From contig JAQCZH010000003.1 in NCBI GenBank assembly GCA_027682585.1, positions 62,001 to 126,000 of the forward strand: a stretch of DNA of 64,000 nt. Direction: 5' to 3'. Under the pieces are notes generated by a model. It did not search any database. It worked only from the letters and a program-made list of their open reading frames with translations, and was not told where the DNA came from. Of this stretch, positions 7,327 through 16,156 are shown in pieces (position 1 is the stretch's first letter; each line of letters starts with the position of its first letter). A program made the translations under genes and the position numbers. Source of the DNA: Lachnospiraceae bacterium AF51-6-b8A. Its GTDB lineage: Bacteria; Bacillota; Clostridia; Lachnospirales; Lachnospiraceae.

Positions 7327-7713
7327 ATGAAGATGCAGGAATCTGCCCAAGATTACTTAGAATCCATTCTCATCCTCTCCCAGAAGCAGGACTTTGTCCG
7401 CGCCACAGACATCTGCGCCTATTTCGGATATGCAAGAGCAACAGTCTCCGTCTTTATGAAGCAGCTCAGAGAGAACGGCTATGTCAGCATGGATGAACAC
7501 AAGCATATCAGTCTGACCGAGGCCGGCCGCCAGATTGCCGTCGAGATGTATGAGCGTCACAAGTTCCTCTCTGCCTTCTTCGAGAGCATTGGTGTCCCGG
7601 AGGAGGTTGCCGTTCGGGACGCCTGCCGCATGGAACACTACATCTCGGCTGACACTTTTGAGGCCCTCAAAAAACACTTTGGCGCACCTGCAGCGGCAGA
7701 AGTCATAAAATAG
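7327..7713 (+). CDS. DtxR/MntR-family metal-dependent transcriptional regulator
   Basis: 128 residues. Residues about 6-65 form the winged helix-turn-helix (ESAQDYLESILILSQK, RATDICAYFGYARATVSVFMKQL, GYVSMDEHKHISLTEAG). The dimerisation and metal part follows. Likely metal ligands by comparison with MntR are D and E in QDYLE, the His in ERHKF, and the E-H pair in CRMEHYIS. Such proteins repress uptake genes when loaded with Fe(II) or Mn(II). There is no SH3-like C-terminal domain, as in MntR. The start at 7327 follows AAGAGGTG; a longer in-frame reading from 7228 lies in promoter sequence. The feo operon is a plausible target. Confidence 0.9.
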   Translation: MKMQESAQDYLESILILSQKQDFVRATDICAYFGYARATVSVFMKQLRENGYVSMDEHKHISLTEAGRQIAVEMYERHKFLSAFFESIGVPEEVAVRDACRMEHYISADTFEALKKHFGAPAAAEVIK

Positions 7714-7773
7714 GCGTCACAGGACAAAATGTGTTCATAAGATAGCGCCTTCTTCAGGCTGAATATTTCAGAA

Positions 7774-7810
7774 GACCCCTGTGATCGCATTGCGATCGCA
7801 GGGGTCTTTT
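7774..7810. terminator. Convergent terminator between dtxR and pyk
   Basis: GACCCCTGTGATCGC (7774-7788) pairs with GCGATCGCAGGGGTC (7792-7806) with one mismatch and a 3-base loop, followed by TTTT on the + strand. The - strand tail is weaker. It serves the regulator gene and possibly pyk. Confidence 0.85.
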
Positions 7811-7858
7811 CAATACCTATTGCATATTACACATACTATTTAGAATAAAAGATAACGC

Positions 7859-9301
7859 CTATTTGGCCTGGTGTACCTTAAGCAGATTCGTCTTTCCCTC
7901 GACAGCCAGGGGAAGCCCGGCGGTAACAACCGCCAGCTGACCCTTCTCCATCAAATTCGCCTGAACCGCAGCTTCGACAGCATCATCAAGCAGCCTGTCA
8001 ATATCGCTCTCTGTCTCAATCATAACAGGTGTTACACCCCAGTAGAGGTTCATTTGTCTCATGACCTGCTTGTCGGTACAGCAGGCAATAATCGGATTGG
8101 CCGGGCGGAACTTGGAAATCTGCGTGCAGGAATGACCGGATTTCGTTACATTGATGATGGCCACAGCGTCGATATCAGCGGCCAGCGTGCAGGCCGTATG
8201 GGCAATCGACAGGGCGACCCCGTCCTCTTCCTTAGCCTCGATCGCTGATACGCCGCGTTCCTTCAGACGAGCCTTGTAATTGATATCTTGTTCCGTGCGC
8301 ACACAGATCCGGGCCATGGTTGTCACTGCCTGAACCGGATAGTCACCGGCTGCCGTCTCACCGGAGAGCATCACAGCCGATGTTCCGTCATATACGGCAT
8401 TGGCCACATCTCCCGCCTCGGCTCTGGTCGGTCTCGGATGGGTAATCATGGAGTCCAGCATCTGAGTTGCCGTGACAACCAACTTGCCCTTGAACAGAGT
8501 CTTCTTGATAATCTCCTTCTGAATGATCGGGACATCCTCCAGGGGGATCTCAACACCCATGTCTCCACGGGCCACCATAATACCGTCACAGGCATCAATA
8601 ATCGCATCAATATTGGAAACGCCCTGGTTGGATTCAATCTTTGCAATGATCTTAATGTTGTCTCCCCCATGCTCATGAAGGATCTTCTTGATGTCAAAGA
8701 TATCTTCCGCGGTACGAGTGAAGGAAGCCGCAATGAAATCGAAGCCCTCCTGACAGCCGAAGATCAGATCAGCTCTGTCCTTATCTGACAGGTATTCCAT
8801 GGTCAGATCAACATTTGGAACATTGACCCCCTTTCGGTTCGATACCGGTCCACCGTTTAAAACTCTGCAGGTGATATCGGTATCGGTCAGCCCGGTGACC
8901 TCAAGTTCCACCAACCCATCATCGATCAGAATATGGGACCCGACCTCAACATCTTTGGGCAGATCCTGATAGGAAACCGTCACAATCTCATCTGTGCCCT
9001 CAACCTGGCGGGTGGTCAGAGTGAATGTCTGGCCATTCTGGAGCATAACCTTCTGATCCCTGAAGTCGCGAAGGCGAATTTCCGGGCCCTTGGTATCCAG
9101 CAGAGCCGCAACAGGAACACCCAGCCGCTGTCTGATCTCACGCAGCCTGACCAGACGGCCAAGCTGCTCCTCATGATCTCCATGTGAGAAGTTAAACCGG
9201 GCAACATTCATGCCGGCCCTCACCAACTCCTCCATCACGCCATCCCTATCGGTAGATGGCCCCATCGTACAGATAATTTTCGTCTTGCGATTGTAATCCA
9301 T
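7859..9301 (-). CDS. pyk: Pyruvate kinase
   Basis: 480 residues; converts phosphoenolpyruvate and ADP to pyruvate and ATP in glycolysis. Clear motifs: KIICTMGPST, MNVARFNFSHG, DTKGPEIR, the active-site IIAKIESNQGVSNID, GIMVARGDMGVE, and the MITHPRPTRAEAGDVANAVYDGT segment. Domain order is A, B (about residues 70-170), A, C. It lacks the extra C-terminal phosphohistidine domain of Bacillus-type pyruvate kinases. The start at 9301 follows AAGGAG. It lies 44 bases after arcC and is probably cotranscribed with it, so two substrate-level phosphorylation enzymes share a transcript. Confidence 0.97.
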   Translation of the reverse strand: MDYNRKTKIICTMGPSTDRDGVMEELVRAGMNVARFNFSHGDHEEQLGRLVRLREIRQRLGVPVAALLDTKGPEIRLRDFRDQKVMLQNGQTFTLTTRQVEGTDEIVTVSYQDLPKDVEVGSHILIDDGLVELEVTGLTDTDITCRVLNGGPVSNRKGVNVPNVDLTMEYLSDKDRADLIFGCQEGFDFIAASFTRTAEDIFDIKKILHEHGGDNIKIIAKIESNQGVSNIDAIIDACDGIMVARGDMGVEIPLEDVPIIQKEIIKKTLFKGKLVVTATQMLDSMITHPRPTRAEAGDVANAVYDGTSAVMLSGETAAGDYPVQAVTTMARICVRTEQDINYKARLKERGVSAIEAKEEDGVALSIAHTACTLAADIDAVAIINVTKSGHSCTQISKFRPANPIIACCTDKQVMRQMNLYWGVTPVMIETESDIDRLLDDAVEAAVQANLMEKGQLAVVTAGLPLAVEGKTNLLKVHQAK

Positions 9302-9345
9302 GAAAAATCTCCTTATTCTGCAAAAATGCCCCTGCTATCAGGACT

Positions 9346-10278
9346 TCACTTGCCAATCATCGTCCCCCTCTGTCCCGCAATGGCCCTCTCCTGGCCTTCC
9401 AGCCTGGTGATCAGAACCTTGCGAATCGCAGAGTCTCCGATAAACTCGATGGCAGCTCGAATCTTGGGAAGCATGTCATCCGCACCGAACATCCCCTGAT
9501 CCACATACCTTGCGGCATCCTCAACGCTGAGATAATCAAGCGCCTGTTCCTGCGGCGTGCCAAAATTGAGGCAGACCTTGTCGACAGAAGTCAGAATCAC
9601 CAGCATATCCGCGTCCACTTTCTGAGCCAGAAGCCCTGCCGCCGTATCTTTCTCGATAACGGCAGAAGCCCCCTTGAGATCCTTCCCCTGCTCCAGAACC
9701 GGGATCCCGCCGCCTCCACAGGCGATCACAAGCTGATCCGCCTCCAATAGTGCATTGATCGCGTCAGCCTCCACAATGTCTATGGGCTTTGGTGTCGCCA
9801 CAATACGGCGATAACCACCGTCAACCGCCACGATATGATTTCCTTTCTTCTCCTGCGCTCTGGCCTCCTCCTCATCCATGATGCGGCCAATCACCTTGCT
9901 CGGATGATAGAAGGCCTCATCATAGGGATCTACTGTCATCTGGGTCAGGAGCGTAACCACGTTCTTGTAGATCCCCCTGCGATTCAGCTCGCCCCGAATG
10001 GCGTTCTGCAGGTCGAAGCCGATATAACCCTGGCTCATGGCCGAAGCTACGGACATAGGCGTGGAGGTATACTCGCTGTGGTTCTTCGAAAACTCATTCA
10101 TAGCCGCATGAATCATGCCGACCTGAGGGCCATTGGAGTGCGTGATGACCACCTGATAGTCCTTCTCAATGAACGCAGCAATTGCCCCGGCAGTTCTGAC
10201 CGTCGCCGCCTTCTGCTCCGGTAATGTCGTCCCCAGCGCCTCATGCCCCAGGGCAATGGCAATTCTCTTTTTCTTCAT
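9346..10278 (-). CDS. arcC: Carbamate kinase
   Basis: 310 residues of the amino acid kinase fold; makes ATP from carbamoyl phosphate and ADP. Motifs: IALGHEALG near the N-terminus, VITHSNGPQVGM, VIACGGGGIPV and the K-D-x-A segment IEKDTAAGLLAQ. The start at 10278 follows GGAGG by six bases; the in-frame ATG 21 bases upstream lacks a ribosome binding site. arcA and arcB are not next to it, so it may act with a distant arginine deiminase, agmatine or allantoin/oxamate pathway. A likely extended -10 promoter (TGC-TATTCT on the - strand, around 10314-10322) lies 36 bases upstream. Confidence 0.95.
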   Translation of the reverse strand: MKKKRIAIALGHEALGTTLPEQKAATVRTAGAIAAFIEKDYQVVITHSNGPQVGMIHAAMNEFSKNHSEYTSTPMSVASAMSQGYIGFDLQNAIRGELNRRGIYKNVVTLLTQMTVDPYDEAFYHPSKVIGRIMDEEEARAQEKKGNHIVAVDGGYRRIVATPKPIDIVEADAINALLEADQLVIACGGGGIPVLEQGKDLKGASAVIEKDTAAGLLAQKVDADMLVILTSVDKVCLNFGTPQEQALDYLSVEDAARYVDQGMFGADDMLPKIRAAIEFIGDSAIRKVLITRLEGQERAIAGQRGTMIGK

Positions 10279-10445
10279 TGCATACCTCCAATTTCGCATG
10301 AAAACTTGCCCCTAGAATAGCATATCCAGGGCTGTTTTACTATATTCGAAGGCAGGCGTTCAACCCAGCCAGCAGAGACCAGGCTGCAGGCGGAATCTGT
10401 CCCTCTGATGTATCATGCAGCATGTTATAACATGATCCGAACAGC

Positions 10446-10499
10446 AAAAAAGAAGTCCTCTCACATGCGTACTCTGGCCGGACACATATCAGGACTTCT
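10446..10499 (-). terminator. Terminator of htrA
   Basis: On the - strand AGAAGTCCT pairs with AGGACTTCT across a 31-base loop and is followed by a run of T residues (10446-10450). It lies 59 bases after the htrA stop. The gap 10279-10557 otherwise contains only the probable arcC promoter. Confidence 0.75.
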
Positions 10500-10557
10500 C
10501 TTCATCTATATGTTCAACTGCTTGACGGGGAAAACGGACTCTGCACACGTCTCCTGT

Positions 10558-12219
10558 CTACTGCACGGTTGCCAGCGTCACTGTCACCGTCTTGCTCTTA
10601 TAGTTGTCCGCGCGGGAAGCATAGGTGATCTTGAGCTGATCACCGGCCTTCTTGCCGCTGATCATGCCCTTCAAATCCTGCATGCTTCCTGTGGTGCTCC
10701 CGTCTACCTTGGTGATGATATCACCCTTGGCGAGACCGGCCTGCTGAGCCGGACTCCCTGTGCTCACCCTGGAGACATAAATGCCCGCAGGCACGTTGTA
10801 CTGAGCCGCCTGGCTGGAACTGATATCCATCCCCGCGATTCCAAGATAGGTACTTCCGGAGGGAAGGCCGCTGGCAGATGAGTTCCCGGAGTCACTGCCG
10901 GATGCACTTTCAGAACCGGATCCCCTGGAGGAGTCGCCGCTGTTGGTTCTACTTCCATTCTGCATCAGATCATCAATAATGGTCTTTGCCTGAGAGATAG
11001 GGATTGCATAGCCCATTCCCTCAACGGAGGTATCCGAGTACTTGGCGGATACAATACCAATGACCTGACCGTTGCTGTTTAAGAGAGCGCCGCCGGAATT
11101 ACCCGGATTGACCGCCGCATCCGTCTGAATCAGTTTGTTGCTGATCGTATTCCCGGAATCGTCCTTGAGGGTAACTTCTCTCTCCTTAGCGGAAATAACA
11201 CCTGTCGTCACAGACTGACCATATCCAAGCGCATTGCCGATGACGATGGAGGTCTGACCAACCTTGACGGAGTCGGAATCTCCCAGTGTTGCCATCTTGA
11301 TCGCAGATACCGTTGAAGAATCCATGTCAGCAGTCTTGACCTTGACCACTGCCAGGTCGTGCTGGGCATCCACACCGACTACCTGGGCAGGAGCTGTCTT
11401 GCCGTCCACAAAGGTAATCGTCAGTTCACTGCTGTTGGCGACGACATGGTTGTTGGTCGCAATATAGGTATAAGTGTCATCCTGAGAGACGATGATCCCC
11501 GAGCCTGCGGAGGTAGACTGCTTATCCTGGCTCTGTCCGAAGATACTCCGATACTGCTCGACGGACACATTGGTCACCTGGACAATGGCCGGCATCACAT
11601 TAGAGGCAATGGTAGACACATCTGTCGTCCCCCCATCCGTCACCGTTGTCTGTGACAGAGGACCGGAGGAAGAACTCACATTGGTCACGGTTCGGTTCTT
11701 GCCGCTGATTCTGCCTGTCAGATAATTCGTCCCGGAAAAAACCAGACTTGCCACCAGGCCAAAAGCCACGGCGGCCGCAATCAGCCTTCTCCAGAAACCC
11801 TCTCTCTTGCTCCTGGCATGCATATCACGGGCACGAATTCCCTCTGTTCCTCCGGAAAATGAAGGCCCGCGATAAGTATCCTCTGTCTCACGGCCTTCTC
11901 TCAAGCGCCTGTGACTGCTCTGCGCCTGCTGCCAATTGAACTGAGGCTGATCATAATGCCCCTGCTGAGAACCAATATCCGTCTGACTGCCGTAAGTCTC
12001 CCGTCGATCCTCGTTCCCTGTCTCTTCTGCCCCGGTCTGATCGGATTGCAGGTTCTCCTGTCTGAAAGATGACCCATCTCTGTCAGCGAGGTTATGAGCT
12101 GATATATCCTCTGGCTCCAACTCACTTCTATCCTCCGGATGCGCTGATACAGGTGCCTCTCCGTCTGAGCCGATCCAGTCTGTCCTGCGCTCTTCTTGCT
12201 CTCTGTTATAATCGCTCAT
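10558..12219 (-). CDS. htrA: Membrane-anchored HtrA/DegP serine protease
   Basis: 553 residues. A long, hydrophilic, probably disordered cytoplasmic region (1-140) precedes one transmembrane helix (about 146-163). The extracytoplasmic S1C trypsin-like domain carries the triad His258 (TNNHVV), Asp288 (QHDLAV) and Ser375 (NPGNSGG). A Ser/Gly-rich linker near residues 425-460 leads to one PDZ domain at the C-terminus. It degrades or refolds misfolded exported proteins at the outer membrane face. The start at 12219 follows AGGAG. The direct repeats at 12289-12308 may bind a stress regulator. It is monocistronic. Confidence 0.95.
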   Translation of the reverse strand: MSDYNREQEERRTDWIGSDGEAPVSAHPEDRSELEPEDISAHNLADRDGSSFRQENLQSDQTGAEETGNEDRRETYGSQTDIGSQQGHYDQPQFNWQQAQSSHRRLREGRETEDTYRGPSFSGGTEGIRARDMHARSKREGFWRRLIAAAVAFGLVASLVFSGTNYLTGRISGKNRTVTNVSSSSGPLSQTTVTDGGTTDVSTIASNVMPAIVQVTNVSVEQYRSIFGQSQDKQSTSAGSGIIVSQDDTYTYIATNNHVVANSSELTITFVDGKTAPAQVVGVDAQHDLAVVKVKTADMDSSTVSAIKMATLGDSDSVKVGQTSIVIGNALGYGQSVTTGVISAKEREVTLKDDSGNTISNKLIQTDAAVNPGNSGGALLNSNGQVIGIVSAKYSDTSVEGMGYAIPISQAKTIIDDLMQNGSRTNSGDSSRGSGSESASGSDSGNSSASGLPSGSTYLGIAGMDISSSQAAQYNVPAGIYVSRVSTGSPAQQAGLAKGDIITKVDGSTTGSMQDLKGMISGKKAGDQLKITYASRADNYKSKTVTVTLATVQ

Positions 12220-12288
12220 ATCCTAACTCCTCACCCTCGTCTCTCTGGCTCCTCTAACTCTCTTCTTGTTTTTCATCTTACGAATCGT

Positions 12289-12308
12289 TTGTGTCTATCT
12301 TGTGTCTA
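12289..12308. promoter_or_regulatory. Tandem 9-bp direct repeat upstream of htrA
   Basis: TTGTGTCTA occurs twice with an 11-bp period (12289-12297 and 12300-12308), one helical turn apart, 70-90 bases upstream of htrA. Repeats on the same helix face are typical of response-regulator sites; Bacillus htrA genes are under CssRS control through repeated half-sites, though with a different sequence. I found no convincing -35/-10 pair nearby. Confidence 0.4.
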
Positions 12309-12429
12309 ATTAAATAATTAACAATAATATTCCTTATCAGAAAAATAAAGATTTGTGAAAGATCTTCTGGTAATTCCGATTCTTCTCTCAGCTCTCCTCG
12401 CTTTTCCTGCACACCTGCCATAAGAGGAA

Positions 12430-12454
12430 GAGAACGGGCTCAAAGCCCGTTCTC
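12430..12454 (-). terminator. Terminator of the surface-glycan operon
   Basis: GAGAACGGGCT and its exact complement flank a 3-base loop, giving an 11-bp stem; TTCCTCTT follows on the - strand. It lies 37 bases beyond the last gene of the operon. Confidence 0.7.
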
Positions 12455-12491
12455 CATCAAAAACATATCGTTCTCCCCTTGTCTTTGCCCC

Positions 12492-14465
12492 TCATCCCTC
12501 AGCTATTCTCTGCTCTTCACTGCCGCTCAGAAATTCTTGATTTCCCTTCTCTTTCCCCCGATATCGCAGCAGAGCCAATACCAGAGGTGCCGCGGCAACA
12601 GCTCCTGCCATATAGCGGAAGCAATCATTGACCGGTGAAATCATGCAGGTCATCACCAGAAGCGCAACTGGAATCAGCGGGATTACCTGCAGCCACATCT
12701 TTTTCTTGAGTAGATATCCCAGGAAAAGAATATAAAACCAGGTGTAGAATGCCAGCTGATCGAAGATCGAAATCAAGGGGATTTGATCCACAGCTCTTGC
12801 ATAACGATCCAGAATATTGCGCAGCAGTTCTGTATGCTTAAGATAATGAATATCATAAATTCCATGAAACGGATAGTCCGCTCCAATCCAGCCAAAGATC
12901 GTAAGATTTGCGTTCATGTTCCCCGCATCAACTGGCAGTCGGGGAGTAAAAGAATAATAGCCGCTGGACTGACCGACAAAAGCGGCGAGGTACTCCGCCG
13001 GATACTTGCGCCCCAGGGCAAACCAAAGTTTTGCAAAAGCCGCATTGGCTCCGGGCCTGTCCCAGTGAATTCGATCCTTAATCGGATCAGAGAGCAACGG
13101 ATTATAGGTTCCCTTCTCATAGACTGAGGGATCCATAAAGTTGTCAATCCAATTTTTCTCTTCCTCCGTCAATTGGTCCTTATGATGAATAATCGCTCTG
13201 GCCTCCATCTGCAAAAAGACAGATAAGGCCTCTCCTCCCTCTGATTTAGCGACCTTCTCTACATGGTAAATATACTGACTGTAGGCAAAGAAACTGCTGA
13301 CGCAAAGCAACATGACGACAGCCTGCCGCCACGCCTTTTGTCGTACGATCAGAATCACCCCTATCACCAGCAGTGTCGGAAGGACACAGAAGATAAAGTT
13401 ATTGCGAATCAAAGAGGCCAGAGCTCCAAAAAGCCCCAGAAGAATCACAGTGCGATAAGAGGTCTTTCGCCGGCCAAGCTCATCCACTGCCAGAACCGCC
13501 AGAAAGACGAAGAAAGCAAAGAGGCCTATCCCCAGAGTATCCTTAAAGACATGCTTGCTGTAAGCTGCCCAAACCGGAAGAAATCCATAGAAACAAGCTG
13601 CCGCCAACGAAATTTTGGGGCGTGACAGCTGACGATCCAGCCAACGAATACCGGCCGCATACATCAGAGCCATCGCAAGATTTCGAGTTGCGACAAAGAG
13701 AAAAATGCCAAAGTTCTCAGAAACAAGTCGTCTTCCCACCCTGAAAAAAAAGACGAGAATGGAATTGGCCAGCCAGGGGTGATGATTGGACTTGGGCAGG
13801 ATTCCAAGAACTGTATCCAGCTGATAGGCGACATCGTTATCCAGACTTCCCGGATAGTAAATCAACATCCATGGCAGCCATCCCAGGAGAATCAGCGCAA
13901 AAGAAAACCAGAACACATGTCCCCGGTAAAGGCGCCAGACTTTCCGCAGAAGCCCTGGCGTCCGGTGAGTCCAGCGGATCTTCAGATCCCTTCTGCCGCT
14001 CAGAATGTCCAGAAGCAGATAGAGCAGTCTCCCGGCAACCTGAAAGGCCAGCGCCCAACCAATGACCGGAAGAAGGCAGTAGACAGTAAAGAAGAGTCCC
14101 AGCCCGGTTGGAAGAGTTCCGGTATAAGAGACGCACATCCCCATGACATTGACCAAGCCAAAGAGAACAGACATCAGCACGAGTCCCTTGTGTCTCTTCC
14201 ATGCGGAACGAAATCCGACTTCCCGCATCCAATAGATCACAAGAGCAGCACTGATCGCAAGAAAGGCAGAAAGGGGGCCATAGCCATTGAGCCAGAACTG
14301 AAGTCTCGTCAGGCCGTCAACCAGATGGTTGACCTCACCAAACCAGCCCAAATCCGGAGTGACATACCTGGTCGAAAATGCAATTGCAATTAAAATCCCC
14401 TTGATCAATGCCCCTGCGGCACATTTTAAGTTAATCTTAAGATGGATCGTGCTATCAATATTCAT
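12492..14465 (-). CDS. Large polytopic membrane protein (DUF6020-like), last gene of glycan operon
   Basis: 657 residues with about a dozen hydrophobic helices. A conserved extracytoplasmic motif region (YYPGSLDNDVAYQLDTVLG, then KSNHHPWLANSILV) and a soluble loop near residues 420-560 resemble the DUF6020 group, which has the overall look of GT-C-type lipid-linked sugar transferases. Acidic residues in the first external loop (SLDND) are where such enzymes carry their catalytic Asp. A role in decorating or transferring a lipid-linked glycan is inferred only from this layout and the operon. The ribosome binding site is weak (GGGAAA). Confidence 0.65.
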   Translation of the reverse strand: MNIDSTIHLKINLKCAAGALIKGILIAIAFSTRYVTPDLGWFGEVNHLVDGLTRLQFWLNGYGPLSAFLAISAALVIYWMREVGFRSAWKRHKGLVLMSVLFGLVNVMGMCVSYTGTLPTGLGLFFTVYCLLPVIGWALAFQVAGRLLYLLLDILSGRRDLKIRWTHRTPGLLRKVWRLYRGHVFWFSFALILLGWLPWMLIYYPGSLDNDVAYQLDTVLGILPKSNHHPWLANSILVFFFRVGRRLVSENFGIFLFVATRNLAMALMYAAGIRWLDRQLSRPKISLAAACFYGFLPVWAAYSKHVFKDTLGIGLFAFFVFLAVLAVDELGRRKTSYRTVILLGLFGALASLIRNNFIFCVLPTLLVIGVILIVRQKAWRQAVVMLLCVSSFFAYSQYIYHVEKVAKSEGGEALSVFLQMEARAIIHHKDQLTEEEKNWIDNFMDPSVYEKGTYNPLLSDPIKDRIHWDRPGANAAFAKLWFALGRKYPAEYLAAFVGQSSGYYSFTPRLPVDAGNMNANLTIFGWIGADYPFHGIYDIHYLKHTELLRNILDRYARAVDQIPLISIFDQLAFYTWFYILFLGYLLKKKMWLQVIPLIPVALLVMTCMISPVNDCFRYMAGAVAAAPLVLALLRYRGKEKGNQEFLSGSEEQRIAEG

Positions 14466-14539
14466 AACTTTTTCCCGGAAATACCCTCTTCATGGTTCCG
14501 ATAAAATAACCTTTATGCAATACCAAATCGAGAGAAGGC

Positions 14540-15055
14540 TCAGCGACGTATTTTTTCCTGAATAAACTCCCGCAAAGCGCGCCTTTTGCGAAAGACCAGA
14601 AGCTTTGAGATGAAGTAATTAACTGCAATAATGACCAATTGGGCCAGATATTTCATCAGCGTATTGGACAGTCTGAGACGATCAACGAGGAAATAAAGAA
14701 GCCAGTCCTCCAGAATCAAGGTCAAAAACCGTCCCATAAAGAAAGAAGCCATCTGGTGAAAGAAAGCCCCCACCCCACATCTGTGATGAATAAAGACCCA
14801 GCGCCGATTGGTCAAAAAAGCGAATGCTGTCGCAAAAATCCAGGAGATGGAATTGGCAAGGACGACCGACATGCCTATCTTCTCAGTCAGAATCAGGTAG
14901 AAATTGATGCTGAGCAGAATGGTTCCCAGCCCAAAAAGCGCATAGAGCCAGAACTGCCGATGCCCCTCATAGACCGGAGCAAACCACCGAAACGGCCGAT
15001 AGGAAGTCATACGCCGCACAGCCTTATCAAAGATTTCCTGCTTAGACTCATCCAT
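14540..15055 (-). CDS. GtrA-family membrane protein
   Basis: 171 residues with four hydrophobic helices (about 35-53, 62-80, 97-117, 128-147), the pattern of GtrA, and the family-like segments WLYALFGLGTILLSINFYLI and FLTNRRWVF. GtrA proteins are thought to help move or flip polyprenyl-linked monosaccharides used to decorate polymers. Its start codon overlaps the stop of the upstream LCP gene (TGATG), so translation is coupled. It has a basic C-terminal tail. Confidence 0.85.
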   Translation of the reverse strand: MDESKQEIFDKAVRRMTSYRPFRWFAPVYEGHRQFWLYALFGLGTILLSINFYLILTEKIGMSVVLANSISWIFATAFAFLTNRRWVFIHHRCGVGAFFHQMASFFMGRFLTLILEDWLLYFLVDRLRLSNTLMKYLAQLVIIAVNYFISKLLVFRKRRALREFIQEKIRR

Positions 15056-16143
15056 CAGTACTGATTATCCTGGCTCTGTGTGCTCTTCTCTGTTGTCCCG
15101 GTCACCTTGGAAATCTGCTTGGAGATCTTGGAAACCGTCGCGGAGGGCGTGTAGTTCTGATCCTGGAAGAGATACTCGTGCAATTTCTTAACATTCGATT
15201 CCAGCGTCGTCGGGATTTCAACCCAGCCGATGCCGTTGGCAATATTTCTCTCCGCAAAATCCCTGGGGAAACTGCTAGTATCAACCAAATTGTACTCTTT
15301 CATAGCGGTTGCCATAGAAATCATGTCCGGCAGAGACAGGGAGGTATCGATATGAGGAAAAACAGAAGTAATCAGGTGATCCAGCTGAGCTACATTCATC
15401 GTCTTGGCCTTGGCGATCATCTTGGAGACAACCTCCCTCTGGCGCATGGCTCTGGCGTAATCTCCGCCCTCTAAGTGACGGACACGGGCATAGGCTAAGG
15501 CCTGAGCCCCATTGACATGCTGCTGTCCAACCCCCAGGTCATCTGCTCTCTTGCCTGTCACGTTGAAAATTTCGATCTGCAGTTCATTGATTTCCTGAGC
15601 CATGGTTTTGCTGTCAATATTGACATCGATTCCGCCGACCGCATCTACCGCATCAGCCAGAGCATAGAAATCGACCGTTGCGTAGTCATTGATCTCCAGA
15701 TCCAGATTACGGTTAAGCATGTTGACCGCAGAAGTGACTCCGCCATGATTATACGCATAATTGCACTTGCGGAACAGGAGCTGCCCGTTGACATCCAGAT
15801 AGGTGTCGCGATAGACAGAAATCAGGCGAACTTCCTTAGTAGCGTTGTTAATGGAGGCAATCAGAATCGCATCCGAGTTCCCTGTGTCGTAATTGCCAAC
15901 CGTCCGGTTGTCAACACCAAAGAGAGCAATATTGGTATAGCCGGACATCGCCTGCTTGACATGCTCACTGACCTCGTTCTTCTCCGTCTTGATCTCCTTG
16001 TACTTAATCAGGCCGACACGTGAAAATATGTAAGAACCGGCGAGAAGAAACAGGAAGAAAATCACCTCTAAAATCAGAAGCGTCTTCCTTTTCCTTCGTC
16101 TGGTCTTAATTAGGGCCACGGGATCTCTTTGGGGCTTTGCCAT
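15055..16143 (-). CDS. LCP family protein (LytR-CpsA-Psr phosphotransferase)
   Basis: 362 residues: short basic cytoplasmic N-terminus, one transmembrane helix (about 22-41), then an extracytoplasmic LCP domain. Conserved LCP features include ALFGVDNR, GNSDAILIASIN, the Arg-rich ISVYRDTYLDV, KCNYAYNHGG and LAYARVRH with the R-x-R pair that binds pyrophosphate. These enzymes attach polyprenyl-pyrophosphate-linked polymers to peptidoglycan. In this operon it would anchor the surface glycan to the wall. It lies 13 bases after the GlfT2-like gene and overlaps gtrA. Confidence 0.93.
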   Translation of the reverse strand: MAKPQRDPVALIKTRRRKRKTLLILEVIFFLFLLAGSYIFSRVGLIKYKEIKTEKNEVSEHVKQAMSGYTNIALFGVDNRTVGNYDTGNSDAILIASINNATKEVRLISVYRDTYLDVNGQLLFRKCNYAYNHGGVTSAVNMLNRNLDLEINDYATVDFYALADAVDAVGGIDVNIDSKTMAQEINELQIEIFNVTGKRADDLGVGQQHVNGAQALAYARVRHLEGGDYARAMRQREVVSKMIAKAKTMNVAQLDHLITSVFPHIDTSLSLPDMISMATAMKEYNLVDTSSFPRDFAERNIANGIGWVEIPTTLESNVKKLHEYLFQDQNYTPSATVSKISKQISKVTGTTEKSTQSQDNQY

Positions 16144-16156
16144 GTTCTCACCTCAA

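Noticed and set aside
10558..12219. Ser/Gly-rich stretch between protease and PDZ domain of HtrA seen as a possible repeat element
   Set aside because: It stays in frame and is an ordinary low-complexity linker of this family.
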